A stretch of DNA of 64,000 bases, from NCBI GenBank assembly GCA_025716855.1, contig JAIXMQ010000080.1, positions 1 through 64,000 of the forward strand, given 5' to 3'. Numbering within the stretch: the first letter of the stretch is position 1; every line of letters starts with the position of its first letter. Both the position numbers and the translations under genes were made by a program. Positions 1 through 10,613 of the stretch are shown piece by piece. The notes beneath the pieces were generated by a model. That model saw nothing but the letters and a program-made list of their open reading frames with translations, was not told the origin of the DNA and ran no database searches. The stretch comes from Pilaira anomala. Taxonomy: Eukaryota; Mucoromycota; Mucoromycetes; Mucorales; Mucoraceae.

Positions 1-1145
1 CATATTGAATAAATTGATTCAATGGACATGGATTGAAACGGAACCGGTGAAGACGGGCTAGGTTCTGGTTGTAATGGTTCTTTTTGCTCTTCATTTAAAG
101 GGGAAGAGGAAATATCTGGCATAGAAAAAGACCATCCTTCATCCATATTAAAGTATTTCGAAAAAGATGTATTAGATGTGAGTGTAGAAGGCAATTCGTT
201 ATTATTTGGCTGTTGTAATTGCTCTGCATTAAGATCATGTGTAGAATTTGAGATCGACATAGCATCACATTGACTATAGCTCCTTACACTGAATTCCATA
301 GTATCGTGTGCAATCGGTGTTGAGATGCTCATATTATCCGTGCTATCTAAGCTCGATAATAGACCTTTACGTTTTTCATTTGTTGGGGTGGAGACAGAAA
401 TATCGGATGGCTCATCGTGTTCAGTTGCTTTAGGTATCAGCACCCATTTTGCAGAATCGGATTCTTTTGAAGACGTGGATATTGGATTTGAGACTAAACG
501 AAATTTTGGGCTTAATACTAATATTTGCAAGACATGATCCTAAAAATTTCAAAGATAAATTTAGCTATTTCTGTACACAAAATATCTATACACTACCTTT
601 TCAACAGATTTGATATAGTCTTTCTGTACTTGCTGTAATATTTCAGCTGTACCTAACTCATTATGATTATTAAATGCTTGAATCATAGCCGCTTCTAAAT
701 CCACATCAAAACCAAGTTCTTCTACTTCGCTCGGTGTATTCACATCAACACATTCTTCATTGATAGATGGCTTTATATAATTATCAGGTAAAATAAACAC
801 ACATCTTGTATTGCATATTTCAATTAAAGCGCCTGTTTTTAGCACATTGGGTTTATCTCGTGGTTTCTTTGCTACTTGATTTAATTTAATGCCGTTGCGA
901 CCGTAAACATGAAGCTCCCACCTATCACGACGCACACTGTACCTAATTTCACAGTGCTTACGAGAGATAGCTTTAGAACTTCCAAAATCAATATCTACTT
1001 GAAGCTGCTTTTGTCGCGTTGTTCTTGGTAAGGTACCTGAACGGCCCAAGATTATCTTTGATTGACTAAGGTAACTGGTCCAGTTCGATCCAACTAATCG
1101 TGGATAAAGATGAGCTTTGTCAGGTGCCACGGGAGCTGTGTTCAC
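1..1145 (-). CDS. FHA-domain protein, Fhl1-like (partial, runs off the window start)
   Basis: Two exons are visible: about 1145-597 and 539-1, joined by a 57 bp intron (donor GTAGTG, acceptor TTTTTAG) in phase 0. The second exon is open to the window edge. The first exon carries a forkhead-associated (phosphothreonine-binding) domain: IILGRSG near its start, then AISRKHCEIRY and a GIKLNQ stretch. After the FHA domain comes a helical segment continuing across the intron (LQQVQKDYIKSVEK, then DHVLQILVLSPKF and KWVLIP) that looks like a small winged-helix fold; a Ser/Pro/Gln-rich tail follows. FHA plus winged helix suggests a nuclear transcription factor of the Fhl1 kind, which in yeast controls ribosomal protein genes; this is inference. 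No ATG begins the first exon. The frame stays open up to a TAG at about 1211, and acceptors at 1209 and 1145 are both possible, so an upstream 5' exon is likely. Confidence 0.72.
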
Positions 1146-1848
1146 TGTAATAGTATCGGACGAATCGGTTAAAAGATGAAAACCTTTTGACAGCTCCGAG
1201 TCATTAAACTATACTTATACAAAACGTTAGTTTTATAATTAAGAAGACGACATTTGTTTTCTTTTTAACAACGTAGTATACAAACCGATTGACTATTTGA
1301 TTGGGAATTATTTAACATGTCGAAAAAAAAGAAATGAAAAAAAAAGCTCAATAAATCAAATAAATGTTTCAGACTATAGTATCTTGGTAGGACAGGAAAT
1401 TTTGTATCTCTATATTGCTTTACGATCAATTAATCCATCCTGACCTTTATAATAAGAGGTTATTAATTAAGGTGAGTTTATTTAATAGTATAGCTTTGTG
1501 ATTTGACAATTGCTGTCATAAAACGACTCTAGTTTATTTCAAAATATAATGATGAAGTTCTTAAAATGCCTACCACAATTTAAGTTAACAAAAAGCTTTT
1601 ATTAATTGGAGTAATCACTGAAAATGTCCCAAAAATTACATGTAGAATGTATCATAAATAAGAGTATTGCGAAAAAAAAAAGTTTTGTCCGAAGCTCTCA
1701 AACAAAGAGCTCATTTACTATCTTTTTTACTCCATAGGCACAACGTATGTATGATTGCTTATGAAAAGTCCTCCCCCCCTTTTTTTTTGTGTATGCATAT
1801 ATTTATATTTGTTTATTTACAATAAAGCAGAGAAATATGATTCTATAA
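1146..1848. other. spacer between the FHA gene and ura5
   Basis: AT-rich DNA with no convincing open frame. It should hold the 5' end of the FHA gene (an ACTAAC branch-point-like motif on the minus strand near 1230) and the ura5 3' UTR. A short C/T-rich tract lies at about 1770-1790. Confidence 0.5.
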
Positions 1849-2505
1849 TTAATCTTTCTTGATACCATATTGAGCCTTATATTCCTTCATCAACTTGAGT
1901 TCATTTTCATAAGTACCCTTTTCTTCCATGAACTCCATAATATGATCCATAGAAATAATAGCACGAACTTGAACCTTGTTCTTTTCTTCAACAGCTTGAA
2001 TAGCACTCTTTCCAGTACCATCAGGTGCGATTTCAGCACGATCTACAGCAACAAGGACACCAGCAAGTTCAGCTTGGTTTTGCTTGATAATTTCAATCGA
2101 TTCGTTAATAGCGGTACCAGCCGTAATCACATCATCAACTACCACAATCTTTCCCTTTAAAGCTGTACCCACAATGTTACCTCCTTCTCCATGATCCTTT
2201 TTTTCCTTACGGTTGAAAGAAAAAGGTGCATCCTTGTTATAATCGTTAGCAAGAGATAAAGCAGTAGCACAGACAAGAGGAATGCCCTTGTAAGCGGGAC
2301 CAAAAAGAACATCGTACTCAAAGTCAGCATCTTCAAGCGCAGCAGCATAGAACTTACCGATAGCGCCCAAAGTCTTACCACTGTTGAATAAGCCAGCATT
2401 AAAGAAATAAGGTGAAGTACGACCTGACTTGAGATGGAAAGATCCAAACTTTAAAACTTCATTCTTGAGTGCAAACTCGATAAATTCACGTTGATAAGTC
2501 TTCAT
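1849..2505 (-). CDS. ura5: orotate phosphoribosyltransferase
   Basis: Single-exon gene of 218 residues. The enzyme joins orotate to PRPP to make orotidine 5'-monophosphate, the fifth step of de novo pyrimidine synthesis, in the cytosol. The PRPP-binding signature is intact (VVVDDVITAGTA, about residues 121-132), preceded by the conserved FGPAYKGIPL segment and the flexible-loop lysines (FNRKEKKDHGEGG). Length matches fungal Ura5/PyrE. The ATG at 2505 follows a purine-rich leader and fits the family N-terminus (MKTYQREFIEFAL). Nothing suggests damage. Neighbouring genes are on the same strand but are functionally unrelated. Confidence 0.96.
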   Translation of the reverse strand: MKTYQREFIEFALKNEVLKFGSFHLKSGRTSPYFFNAGLFNSGKTLGAIGKFYAAALEDADFEYDVLFGPAYKGIPLVCATALSLANDYNKDAPFSFNRKEKKDHGEGGNIVGTALKGKIVVVDDVITAGTAINESIEIIKQNQAELAGVLVAVDRAEIAPDGTGKSAIQAVEEKNKVQVRAIISMDHIMEFMEEKGTYENELKLMKEYKAQYGIKKD

Positions 2506-2700
2506 TCTTCCCTTTTTTATAATTGAAAAAAAAGAAAAAGAAAAAGAAAAAGAAATACGAATATGCTAAATACTCAAGTTATATAACACAGATTATAGAT
2601 CCAGTTTTTACGAAATCTCCGCTATTTTTTACTTTTTTTTTTTTAAGTGTGACTCTTTGAGACTGTTCATCTTTATTTATTTTATTTTTTATTGTTTTTT

Positions 2701-4041
2701 TTAGATTTTGGATTTGGTATCTTCAGCAATAGTGATAATAACCTTGCCCATATTTTTACCTGCATGAAGATATTCAACACCCTTACCAATTTGATCAAGA
2801 CCCTTGAATCCACCATTATCAATGACGACCTTAAGTTTACCTTCAGTCATATATTGAACCATTTGAGACATATGAGTAGGTGCGTAATCGAAGAAAGAAG
2901 GCAAATAGAAACCAGCAACAACACGAGAGGTAGCTAAAAGCTTCATGGTGTTTACATTATTACCAGCTAATCCGCTGCCCTCAGTATAGGTAGAAACAGT
3001 ACCAATAACGATTAAACGACCACGTACAGCGAGGTTATCAAGACAGATATCAAAGAATTTACCTCCGACGGATTCAAACACAATATCAACACCACGAGGA
3101 TATTCCTTCTTCAAGACAGCATTAAAGTCTTCTGTCTTATAATTAATAACTCTATCACAGCCCATACTCTTGAGCATCTCTACTTTATCATCGCTAGAAC
3201 ATGTACCAATAACGTGGTTGCCTGCTAATTTAGCTAATTGAACTGCAATTTGACCTGCACCACCAGCGGCTATAATACAGAATAGAAAGAAAAGAGTCAG
3301 TGTAACCACTCAATATTTGAATCAAGATCCTTTGTTTTTTCTTTTTTTTTTTTTTTTTACTTACCAGCAGTGACGAGAATTGTTTCACCTTTAGTCATAT
3401 GACCAACATGAGATAATGCTAATGAAGAAGTTAAACCAGAAACCAAAAGACCGAGGAATTCAGGGCGAGAGTTCTTTTTTTTAAAAAAAAAATATCGTTG
3501 AGTTTATGCGTACATTATAAAAACATTTATAGATCATTTGTATATACTTACAGGAACAGGAACAGCCTCAGCAGCCTTGATAGCAACATATTCAGAGAAG
3601 GCACCGAAATAAGTATAAACTACATACATACCGACCTTTTTATCCTTAACTTCAGAACCAACTTCAACAATTTGACCGAGACCTTCCATGCCAACATCGA
3701 AAGGACTATTATAGATATATACATATATATTTTAGTTACATCTTGTTTACGTGTCAAATACAAATAAAACTCACGGCTTAATACCAGGTGTATACTTGGC
3801 GTTGGTGTAGTTTACTTCAGATGCATTGATACCGAGATGAATATTTTTGACAATAACATTGGTAGGATTCAAAGAGTTGACTAACTCTTGATAACTGAAT
3901 TCATTGATTCTGGTAACTTTAGAAAAGTCACTGCCGATTTCAACAGCTTGGATTTTACGATAGGTTTGAGGACTAAAATTGAATTGGTGTTAGCGAATTA
4001 CTTTGATAATTCGTATATAAAATAATACTTTACGCGGACAT
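2701..4041 (-). CDS. medium-chain dehydrogenase/reductase, prostaglandin reductase 3 / ZADH2-like
   Basis: Five exons rebuilt from GT-AG signals: 4041-4034, 3972-3775, 3705-3552, 3473-3365 and 3269-2701, giving 345 residues with all phases consistent. The first coding exon is only 8 nt (ATG TCC GC). The N-terminal GroES-like half (NVIVKNIHLGINASEVNYTN; GMEGLGQIVEVGSEV) is followed by a Rossmann half with the cofactor loop AAAGGAGQIAVQLAK and downstream FESVGGKFFD. No zinc-binding cysteines are seen, as expected for the quinone oxidoreductase/enoyl reductase branch. The LLVSGLTSSLAL segment resembles ZADH2/PTGR3, which reduces 2-alkenals or 15-oxo lipids with NADPH. The natural substrate here cannot be told. 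It could also be called a generic NADPH:quinone oxidoreductase. Confidence 0.88.
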
Positions 4042-4438
4042 AGTTAATACAGTGAAAATAAAGAAGAAAAGACATCAAAAAGAAAAAAAAAATCTATTTA
4101 ACAACATAGGCGGCTAATCAAACTTTAATTCTAAATTTGTAATCATAAAATGCATTTGGGAACACAAGTCGATTTTTAATGAGTAATTCCGTTTCCTTTT
4201 ATGGATGTACGTGAACATCGGAGTAGTCGCTAATACATCAATCAGAATATTTCTCGACTTTTTTTTTTTTGAATAAGAATAGCATGTAGCCCATTAGATG
4301 TGAATACATATAAATTAGACAGATTCAACTAGTATATCGCCACTCTGCATTGCTTTTTTTGTATTATAGTTACTTTCACACTTTCCAAATGATTTTAGGC
4401 TCAGTGATATACTACTAGTAGCGTTGTGTTCAAATGGT
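4042..4438. other. spacer upstream of the reductase gene
   Basis: AT-rich promoter and 5' UTR sequence with no open frame of note. It ends where the Tc1-like terminal repeat begins. Confidence 0.4.
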
Positions 4439-4810
4439 ACAGGGTGTTTCGAAATTATTCACGCACTTTTTGAAAAGCACTATCTAAAAAAAAAAAATTC
4501 AAGCATTAATAAAAGAAAAATTCAAATACAAAATGAATAAAAAATCATGCACATTAAAATTTATTAAATGGGTTTTCTGTTTAAGCCATCATCAGATTTC
4601 CTTATTGAAGATCTACAAAAGCCTCGCAAGTCACTGGTGAGCACATTGTTGTAAGCTTCTCCCTGTTTTTGGAAAATAATGTCTCCTCCTTCAAAAGTGC
4701 TTTTTTCTTTACTTTACTTTTGCATACTGACCAAAACTGCTCAATGGGATTATGTTCAGGCGAGTAAAAGGTGGAAGATAAACCGGAATACAGAGAAGCT
4801 GGAAAATATT
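4439..4810 (-). mobile_element. Tc1/mariner (DDE_3) transposon, 3' remnant
   Basis: On the minus strand, about 4800-4602 encodes the C-terminal part of a Tc1/mariner-type transposase. SPEHNPIEQFWSVCKSKVKK is the conserved P-x-NPIE-x-W block around the third catalytic residue; it is followed by LLKEETLFSKNREKL and CSPVTCEAFVDLQ, then a TAA at 4604-4602. Downstream, at 4439-4470, TACAGGGTGTTTCGAAA next to a TA looks like the terminal inverted repeat. The rest of the transposase and the partner repeat are absent in the next 3 kb, so this is a truncated dead copy. The segment just before NPIE (QYFPASLYSGLSSTFYSPE) is longer than usual, suggesting a small insertion. Confidence 0.75.
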
Positions 4811-5479
4811 GGTTAGTGTGTAAATTAATATGGTGATTTCAGAAAAGCAACATGATGAGAGAATAGAGTCTTTTATTTTAGAGTAAATTAATGTGAGTCA
4901 AGTGAAAAAAATGTAGCAAATACTGTGTGTATTTACATCAACTAAAAACGAGCAGTTCCCAGGCAACACTCATCCTAATTATCTGAGGCTAGGCTAATTA
5001 AAAAAATTACCCTCCAATCCGCCCTCGGGCCCACCCGCCAGCCTCCTATAGTGGTGGAGGGAGGCGAGACAGAGCAAGACAAAGTTGTCTCCCACATTGC
5101 TAAAGATTCGGGCAATGAGACTTCTTCATCAGCTTTGTGAACTCTCCTCTCATTTTCTTTCCCACGTTCTCAATAAAGTTGCTTCTTCGGTCTTGAAGAG
5201 AAGGAGAGAGTTTCTTCACTACTTAAACTTGTATCAGTCGAATAGGAGTCTTTATTTTCTTCCATTGATTTTGTCGCAGTTTTGAGTGATCTAATCTTGA
5301 AAGCATGGCTCTAAAAGATGTTAAAAAAAACAGTAAAATGTGTCTATTATTGTACACTTACCAAAGCCTTTACTGTTGTGTTTATCCTTGTCAATTCTTT
5401 ATGAACACTTTTGAAATCATTTGTGTTTTAACTCAAAGGAGTAAACTTTAATATTGTCATCTTCCTTTTATTGTTCTAC
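4811..5479. other. spacer with a GC-rich hairpin tract
   Basis: No credible gene. At about 5011-5070 lies a markedly GC-rich patch in an otherwise AT-rich setting. It contains GCCTCC (5041-5046) and its complement GGAGGC (5060-5065), which can form a stem-loop. It may be a relic end of a mobile element. The 66-residue frame beginning at 5085 has no recognisable feature. Confidence 0.3.
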
Positions 5480-5835
5480 TATCACCAGGGGGTAGATTCT
5501 TCCACCGTAATCTTTCTTCTCCACAACGATCACTCCAGGATGCTCGAAGAGGTAAAGGGGCCAAGCTTCATGAAGCATTCCCAGTTCTCCTCATGTATAT
5601 TCCTAGACTATACGAGCGAATTCGAAAGAGACAATTCGTGCCTTTGAAGCGAGAGCATCAAGAGACTGCCGAAAGAGTTGCTCTAATTTTATATGTTAGA
5701 AACCTTTTATAAAGGTAAAATAGCATTTTGTCTATCTTCTTTCAGATAGCTGTATTCTCTTATATTGCGAAATTTGCTCACAAGTTGGAACTAAGTCTCA
5801 GCGGAATAAAAGTAGGATCACCTTCGCTTTAACAC
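5480..5835 (+). pseudogene. coding-like relic, unidentified
   Basis: A frame from about 5490 reads through GGRFFHRNLSSPQRSLQDA and LHEAFPVLLMYIPRLYERI to a stop near 5711. It then seems to continue after a candidate short intron (GTAAAATAG to TTTCAG, about 5715-5746) as IAVFSYIAKFAHKLELSLSG up to a TAA near 5832. Residue composition is protein-like but there is no usable start, and a stop precedes the intron, so it reads as decayed. I do not recognise the family. The accessory setting suggests a mobile-element-linked origin. Confidence 0.28.
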
Positions 5836-6669
5836 CATCGCGTGCTGGGAGGTGGCAGATACTGACTGCAAAAAAAAAAAAATATTTTGTTGTCAAAATC
5901 GGCTTGCAGAGGCAGTTGATGAAAGGGCATACACCATCAAAACAGAAGACCAAGTAAGTGTAAAAATGTATAACCAGAAAGGCATGATTGCTTCACTGTT
6001 TGTGGAACCATCGACTCGTTGAAGGATGAGCCGTTCAGAAGAAGAGACGTTTTAGGGTGCTCTTCGAGGCTATTTCACTCTTTTTTACTCTCACGTCTGA
6101 TTCGTTCAAACAATATCCATACGTGGTCCCCAATTTTTTCTCTTGATAGTGCTCCAATTACGGTTTATAATTCAAATGCTGGGTGTCATTGTAAAATATT
6201 ATTTACTGATAGACAACTCGTTTTTTGTGAAAGTTTATAGGGCCAAGGAAGCTATAAAGCGAATCGCACGCGTTTTTCAATTGACAGTTGATCCTTGTGG
6301 TATTGATTACTAGAAAGAGAATTGCAGATGTGTATAAGCAGCTATTTTGTGAAGTAAAGTATTTAGATCACTATACCTATTCTTGAGATCCCAAAGGATG
6401 CTAGTAGAAAATGGAAAGAGCAATAGAGATTTCATATCAAGTGCTAATCAATTTGCAGGAAGCGGACGCAAAAACTCTCTGTTCATGATAGCAGCAACAA
6501 AAGATATTCAAAGAGTAGGGTAGCTGATATACGCTCCACAAGAGACGCGACTCTGTTGCTAATATTTGGAAGAAAAAAAAGGTTATTCATGCTCATTCCA
6601 AAAAACCGAGAAAGTAGACCCTGAAAGAGATTGTAATAAATTGTAAAACGTGGTTGATTAAATTAAAAT

Positions 6670-7495
6670 TTGATACCAGGTAACATGCGCTTTTCACTTC
6701 ATCTGGTATCAAGCTATCTGGAACTAAAATACAAAATGACGGACCTTCCCAACTTGATGTTGAGACAATATTTGGATCTGAAGGAAAATGCAACTATTCA
6801 TCTTGGCCGACAGAACGGCCAAATCGTACCATTTCGGAAATTTTGTATTTACCCATATCTCAACAAAATGGCAGGTTTCGTGAAAATTCAGCATACAGTT
6901 GACAACGATTTTATTTTGAGAATCATGTCTTATGCCATATCTATCTATCGTCAATATTACAATAAAATACCGATTGTGTTAACATTTGTTATCACTTCGA
7001 TGAAATATGAAGTCTCAAAGAAAACGGTACAAAACAAAGACCACCATATAGGTTACATTATGATCGTCGATAATAAATACTTGAGTTCAATTTGGTGTGA
7101 CCCGATAATATAAATTTACACAGTTTGCATGTTTGAAGAGTTCAAATTGTACTGGGTACTAAAACTACTTTTATATATACCATTAAAAATCCAGGTGCTT
7201 TTTTTATTTCTTATCGACGAGGAAAGCAAAGGTATCGAAAGTAAAAGAAAAATTAGAAGACTTATTTATCTCCTTGTATGGATTGGGCAAGCTTTATTGT
7301 TTCTCGAAGTTTAGACACGTACAATACCATGACACATTTTTTGACGCTATGATAATAGTTCAGTCCTTTATTTCGAACAAACAACTTCAATTTCCATTAG
7401 AAAATACAATACTGCGTCCGTACTACTTCAAAGCTATTTCAAATCTTTTAATTGTCAAATATGTAGATTGTATGATAATTATTAGTAAATAAAGT
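6670..7495 (+). pseudogene. broken Rpn-like (PD-(D/E)XK nuclease / transposase-like) gene
   Basis: The open part (147 codons from 6670) contains LNKMAGFVKIQHTVDNDFILR, MSYAISIYRQYYNKIPIVL and FVITSMKYEV. This order (a core beta strand ending in an xxIQHxVD motif, a helix with YxxSIYxxY, then IPIVL) is the pattern I associate with the Rpn/PDDEXK transposase-like proteins that are multicopy in Mucoromycota. The frame meets a stop at 7111-7113, resumes in the same frame (MFEEFKLYWVLKLLL), then shifts by one base near 7280-7310 into a second frame that ends at 7492 with an asparagine/leucine-rich helical tail. One nonsense codon and one frameshift mark it as dead. The family assignment is from pattern memory and is tentative; the early acidic active-site residue is not clear. 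Confidence 0.42.
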
Positions 7496-8827
7496 TGTGT
7501 GCTGGGCATATTGATGACAATTTGTCTTTAATTCTGAGGATGTATAAAATTCTATTTATAAATCAACTGTAGATTTTAAAGCTATTCAGATTTAGAGACA
7601 ATTGTTCGAGAAATTTGATAGAAGCCATTATTTGTCTTTGATATCAGCTATAACACAAATATTGAAATAATAAGTAATGTAAGCTCTTCTAAAGAATGGC
7701 ATAAATTAATAAGAATGGGGAAAATTCAATCTTCTATTTCAGAAAATGCGTGGTCTAGTCTACTACGAGTAGCCAAATCTTACTTCTTACCTCTTGAAAA
7801 AAATAAAATATGAGACAATCAATTTTTTGTTTTTTTCGAGGGAAATGTATGATTGAATATGTTTTTATTATGATATCTTAACTTAATCTACTGCAATGAA
7901 GACCAGCCCAAGACAGTTTATAGTTACTTATATTTATCATTTTGTTTATAAGCTCAATACAAATCACCAATATATCCCACTTTCTTACAACCAAATCTAT
8001 CTAAAAAAAAATGGTTTGATCATTTTTAACTACTGTAAATTATATCATGATGATATTGAGAGGACAGAGGCTTTCGCATAAAATATTTCAGATGGCTTTC
8101 GCTATTGGTCACTCAATAATTACATATGAATCCATGGATATTAGGAGGATATAGGTTAATGGTTGCTCTAGGTAGCTAAAGTTAAAAAAGTAGAACTACA
8201 TAGATTATGGACCCGCTTGTGACGCTTACGTATTTAACACTTGTGTGACACTATTCCTTTTCTCCAAAAGTGAATAAATATTTTCCAAAAGCAGAAAGTA
8301 TTTTTTTCGAATTATGTATCGTTCAAAGGGTGTCAACTTTCGTTGAATTATTGGAAAAAACAAAAAGATAGTTCTGGAAAAATCACTTGCTGCTTTTGGA
8401 AAAAAAAATTAGAAAATGAAGAGAAACCGAGTACTATTTGAATTCATGGTGCAATTCTGGTCAGCGTTTGAGATCATCCCCAAACATGCAATATATCAGG
8501 AGCTTGGGGTCTGTGCAGTGCTAATGCGTCTATGACTTCGGCATTAGTAGGATATGAATCATCAGACTGACCGTCACATGGCTTTTGGCGTAGGTAGAAT
8601 AGTACAGATCGTCTGGAGCAAATTTGGTTACGTTACGTGAATTAGTGTATCTCATGTCCAACTATTTTTGTACATGCATGAATTGATAAAATAAAAAAAT
8701 AAAAAAAAATTAAGGTGTCAAAATTTATTTATTTTTTAGTTTTTTTACAAAAGGAAGGGAGGAAGTTTTTTTTTCTATGTGTAAATAGATTATATTTTGT
8801 CCTAGCTAGATAGTTAAATTACAATTC
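7496..8827. other. spacer, no gene recognised
   Basis: 1.3 kb of AT-rich DNA with only short open frames, for example a 61-residue frame at 7896-8081 that has no family signature. It likely mixes decayed accessory sequence with the 3' flank of the RNA-binding protein gene. Confidence 0.4.
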
Positions 8828-10194
8828 TTATTTTTTTGCGTCCACCGTAGCAGCTTCTGCTTCGTTAGCTTCTTTAGCAGCATGGGCTCCGTCGTCTTCC
8901 TTGGTAACTCTGACAGCTTCTTTTGCCTCTTTAGCAGCGGAGATGCCATCTTCTACCTTTGCTACTTTCACCGCTTTGTTAGCGTCTTTGGCGGCATGAA
9001 CTCCGTCCTCTTCCTTAGCAACTCTGACAGCTTCTTTAGCCTTTTTTGCAGCGGAGATACCTTCTTCCTCTTTAGGAGTTATTTCGTCATTTTCTTGATT
9101 GTTTTCTTTAGGAGCAGAGTTCTTTTTGGATCTTCTATTTTTTGACTTCTTCTTTGGTGCAGTAGAAGCAGTAGTAGTAGCTTCATCTTCCTTATTAATT
9201 GACTTAGGCTTACTGACACTGGTCTTCTCAGAAGTAGCGGCTGAAATATGAATAGGACGACCTTGGACTTCAATATCTACAAACTCTCTCAAGACCCTGT
9301 TCATTTCATCAACTGTAGTTAATTCGACAAAACCATAACCCTTGGAACGGCCACTAATAATAATGTGTCAGATTTTTTTTAAATTTTTTTCATGGGTATT
9401 TTTTTTTTCTTTCTTTTTTTTTTTATTTTTATATATATACCTTCTTTGGATAGCAACTAACGCAGATTCGACTTGATAATCTTTAAATAATTCTGTTAAA
9501 TCCATCATGGTAATATCAAGTGGAAGATTTGCAACAAATACAGAAGTCTTTGGCTTTGACTTCTCTTGTTTGTTTTCTTTCTTAGCGGTAACAGTAGTAT
9601 TATCTTCATTACTAGATTCATTATCCTGTTCAGACTAAAAACAGGAATTAACGTGTTAAAAGAAAAACAGAAAGTATAATAACTATCTCTAACTTACAGG
9701 TTTACGCGACTTCTTACTCTTTCTCTTCTTTTTCTTTTTTTCTGCAGAGGTTCGTGGCTCTCTTTGATTGGCAATTTGCACGCTTACTTCACGTCCGTCC
9801 AATTCTTTTTTATCGCATTCTTTTACAGCCTTTTCAGCTTCTTCCAAAGTACGGAATGCGGCAAAACCATAACCTTTGGGTCTTGAACCCTTTTTAATAA
9901 TAATAGCTTCCAAACTGATCACGTAAAAAAATAAAAAATTAAAATTTTGGTGCCACACGATCAAAACTTTCCTGATACTTACACTTCGCCACAGTCCTTG
10001 AAGAAATCTTTGAGTGTTTCTTCAGTAGATGTGAAGCTCAAGTTACCAATAAAGACCTTTTTATTTTTATTTTTGTACTATTAGTACGAATATTATAAAA
10101 AACGAAAAAAAAATGATATTATGACATTTACCTTATGTGTCTCTTCTTGTTGTTCTTGTTGCTTAGGGGTTTGTTCAGTACTAGTATCAGACAT
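8828..10194 (-). CDS. two-RRM RNA-binding protein with C-terminal repeat tail
   Basis: Five exons (10194-10132, 10056-9983, 9914-9698, 9634-9441, 9353-8828) give 357 residues with consistent phases. RRM1 starts at about residue 22 with RNP2 VFIGNL and has RNP1 KGYGFAAF. A lysine-rich linker (KKKKKRKSKKSRK) follows. RRM2 has RNP2 VFVANL and RNP1 KGYGFVEL. After RRM2 come a Lys/Ser-rich linker and a tail of about four near-repeats of 17-18 residues alternating EEEGISAAKKAKEAVRVAK and EEDGVHAAKDANKAVKVAK. Two RRMs plus charged low-complexity segments resemble nucleolin/Gar2-type or poly(A)-binding-like proteins, so a nuclear or nucleolar RNA role is inferred. It shares a 419 bp divergent promoter with the Rax1-like gene. 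Confidence 0.87.
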
Positions 10195-10613
10195 TCTTTT
10201 TATAAAAAATACACGTCAATTATATACTGAAAAGATAAATCAAAAATAATATACTGTACTTTATTTTTTATATTTTCAAAAAAAAAAAAATAATTAGGGA
10301 AAAAGAAAAAAAAAGAAAAAAAGAGACATTGCAGCCACTTTATTTCACTAAAAAAAAAAAAAAAAAATTCATGCTGAGTGAAATAAACAATAGTCCCTTT
10401 TTTTTTTTATAGTTGGCACGTCATTTAAACGTGTGTTTTCAAATAAGAAATAATTAAATTTGCGCTTGAAAAACGAATTTCTCTGTCCCTCCTTCTCGAT
10501 TACTTTTTCTGGAATGGTAAAGGAGCCCAGACAACAAGTGTAACACACACCAAATAAGTTGTGTGTGTGTAAAAATAAAAAAATTAATTTTTTTTTCTAC
10601 TTTACTATTCATC
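10195..10613. promoter_or_regulatory. divergent promoter region between the RRM gene and the Rax1-like gene
   Basis: A 419 bp spacer separates two ATGs facing away from each other. It is dominated by A and T runs, with a TG-rich tract (GTGTGTGTG) at about 10560-10569 just before the Rax1-like start. No specific factor site was identified. Confidence 0.5.

Noticed and set aside
2157..2447. 96-codon minus frame inside ura5
   Set aside because: Out-of-frame shadow of the OPRT gene; leucine/serine-rich and without family motifs.
5085..5285. 66-codon plus frame
   Set aside because: No domain, no homologue pattern, in a spacer with mobile debris; not distinguishable from chance.
9901..9910. GGGTTCAAGACCC-like string near 9880-9895 suggesting a tRNA T-arm
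   Set aside because: It is part of the RRM1 coding exon (KKGSRPKGYGF); no cloverleaf around it.
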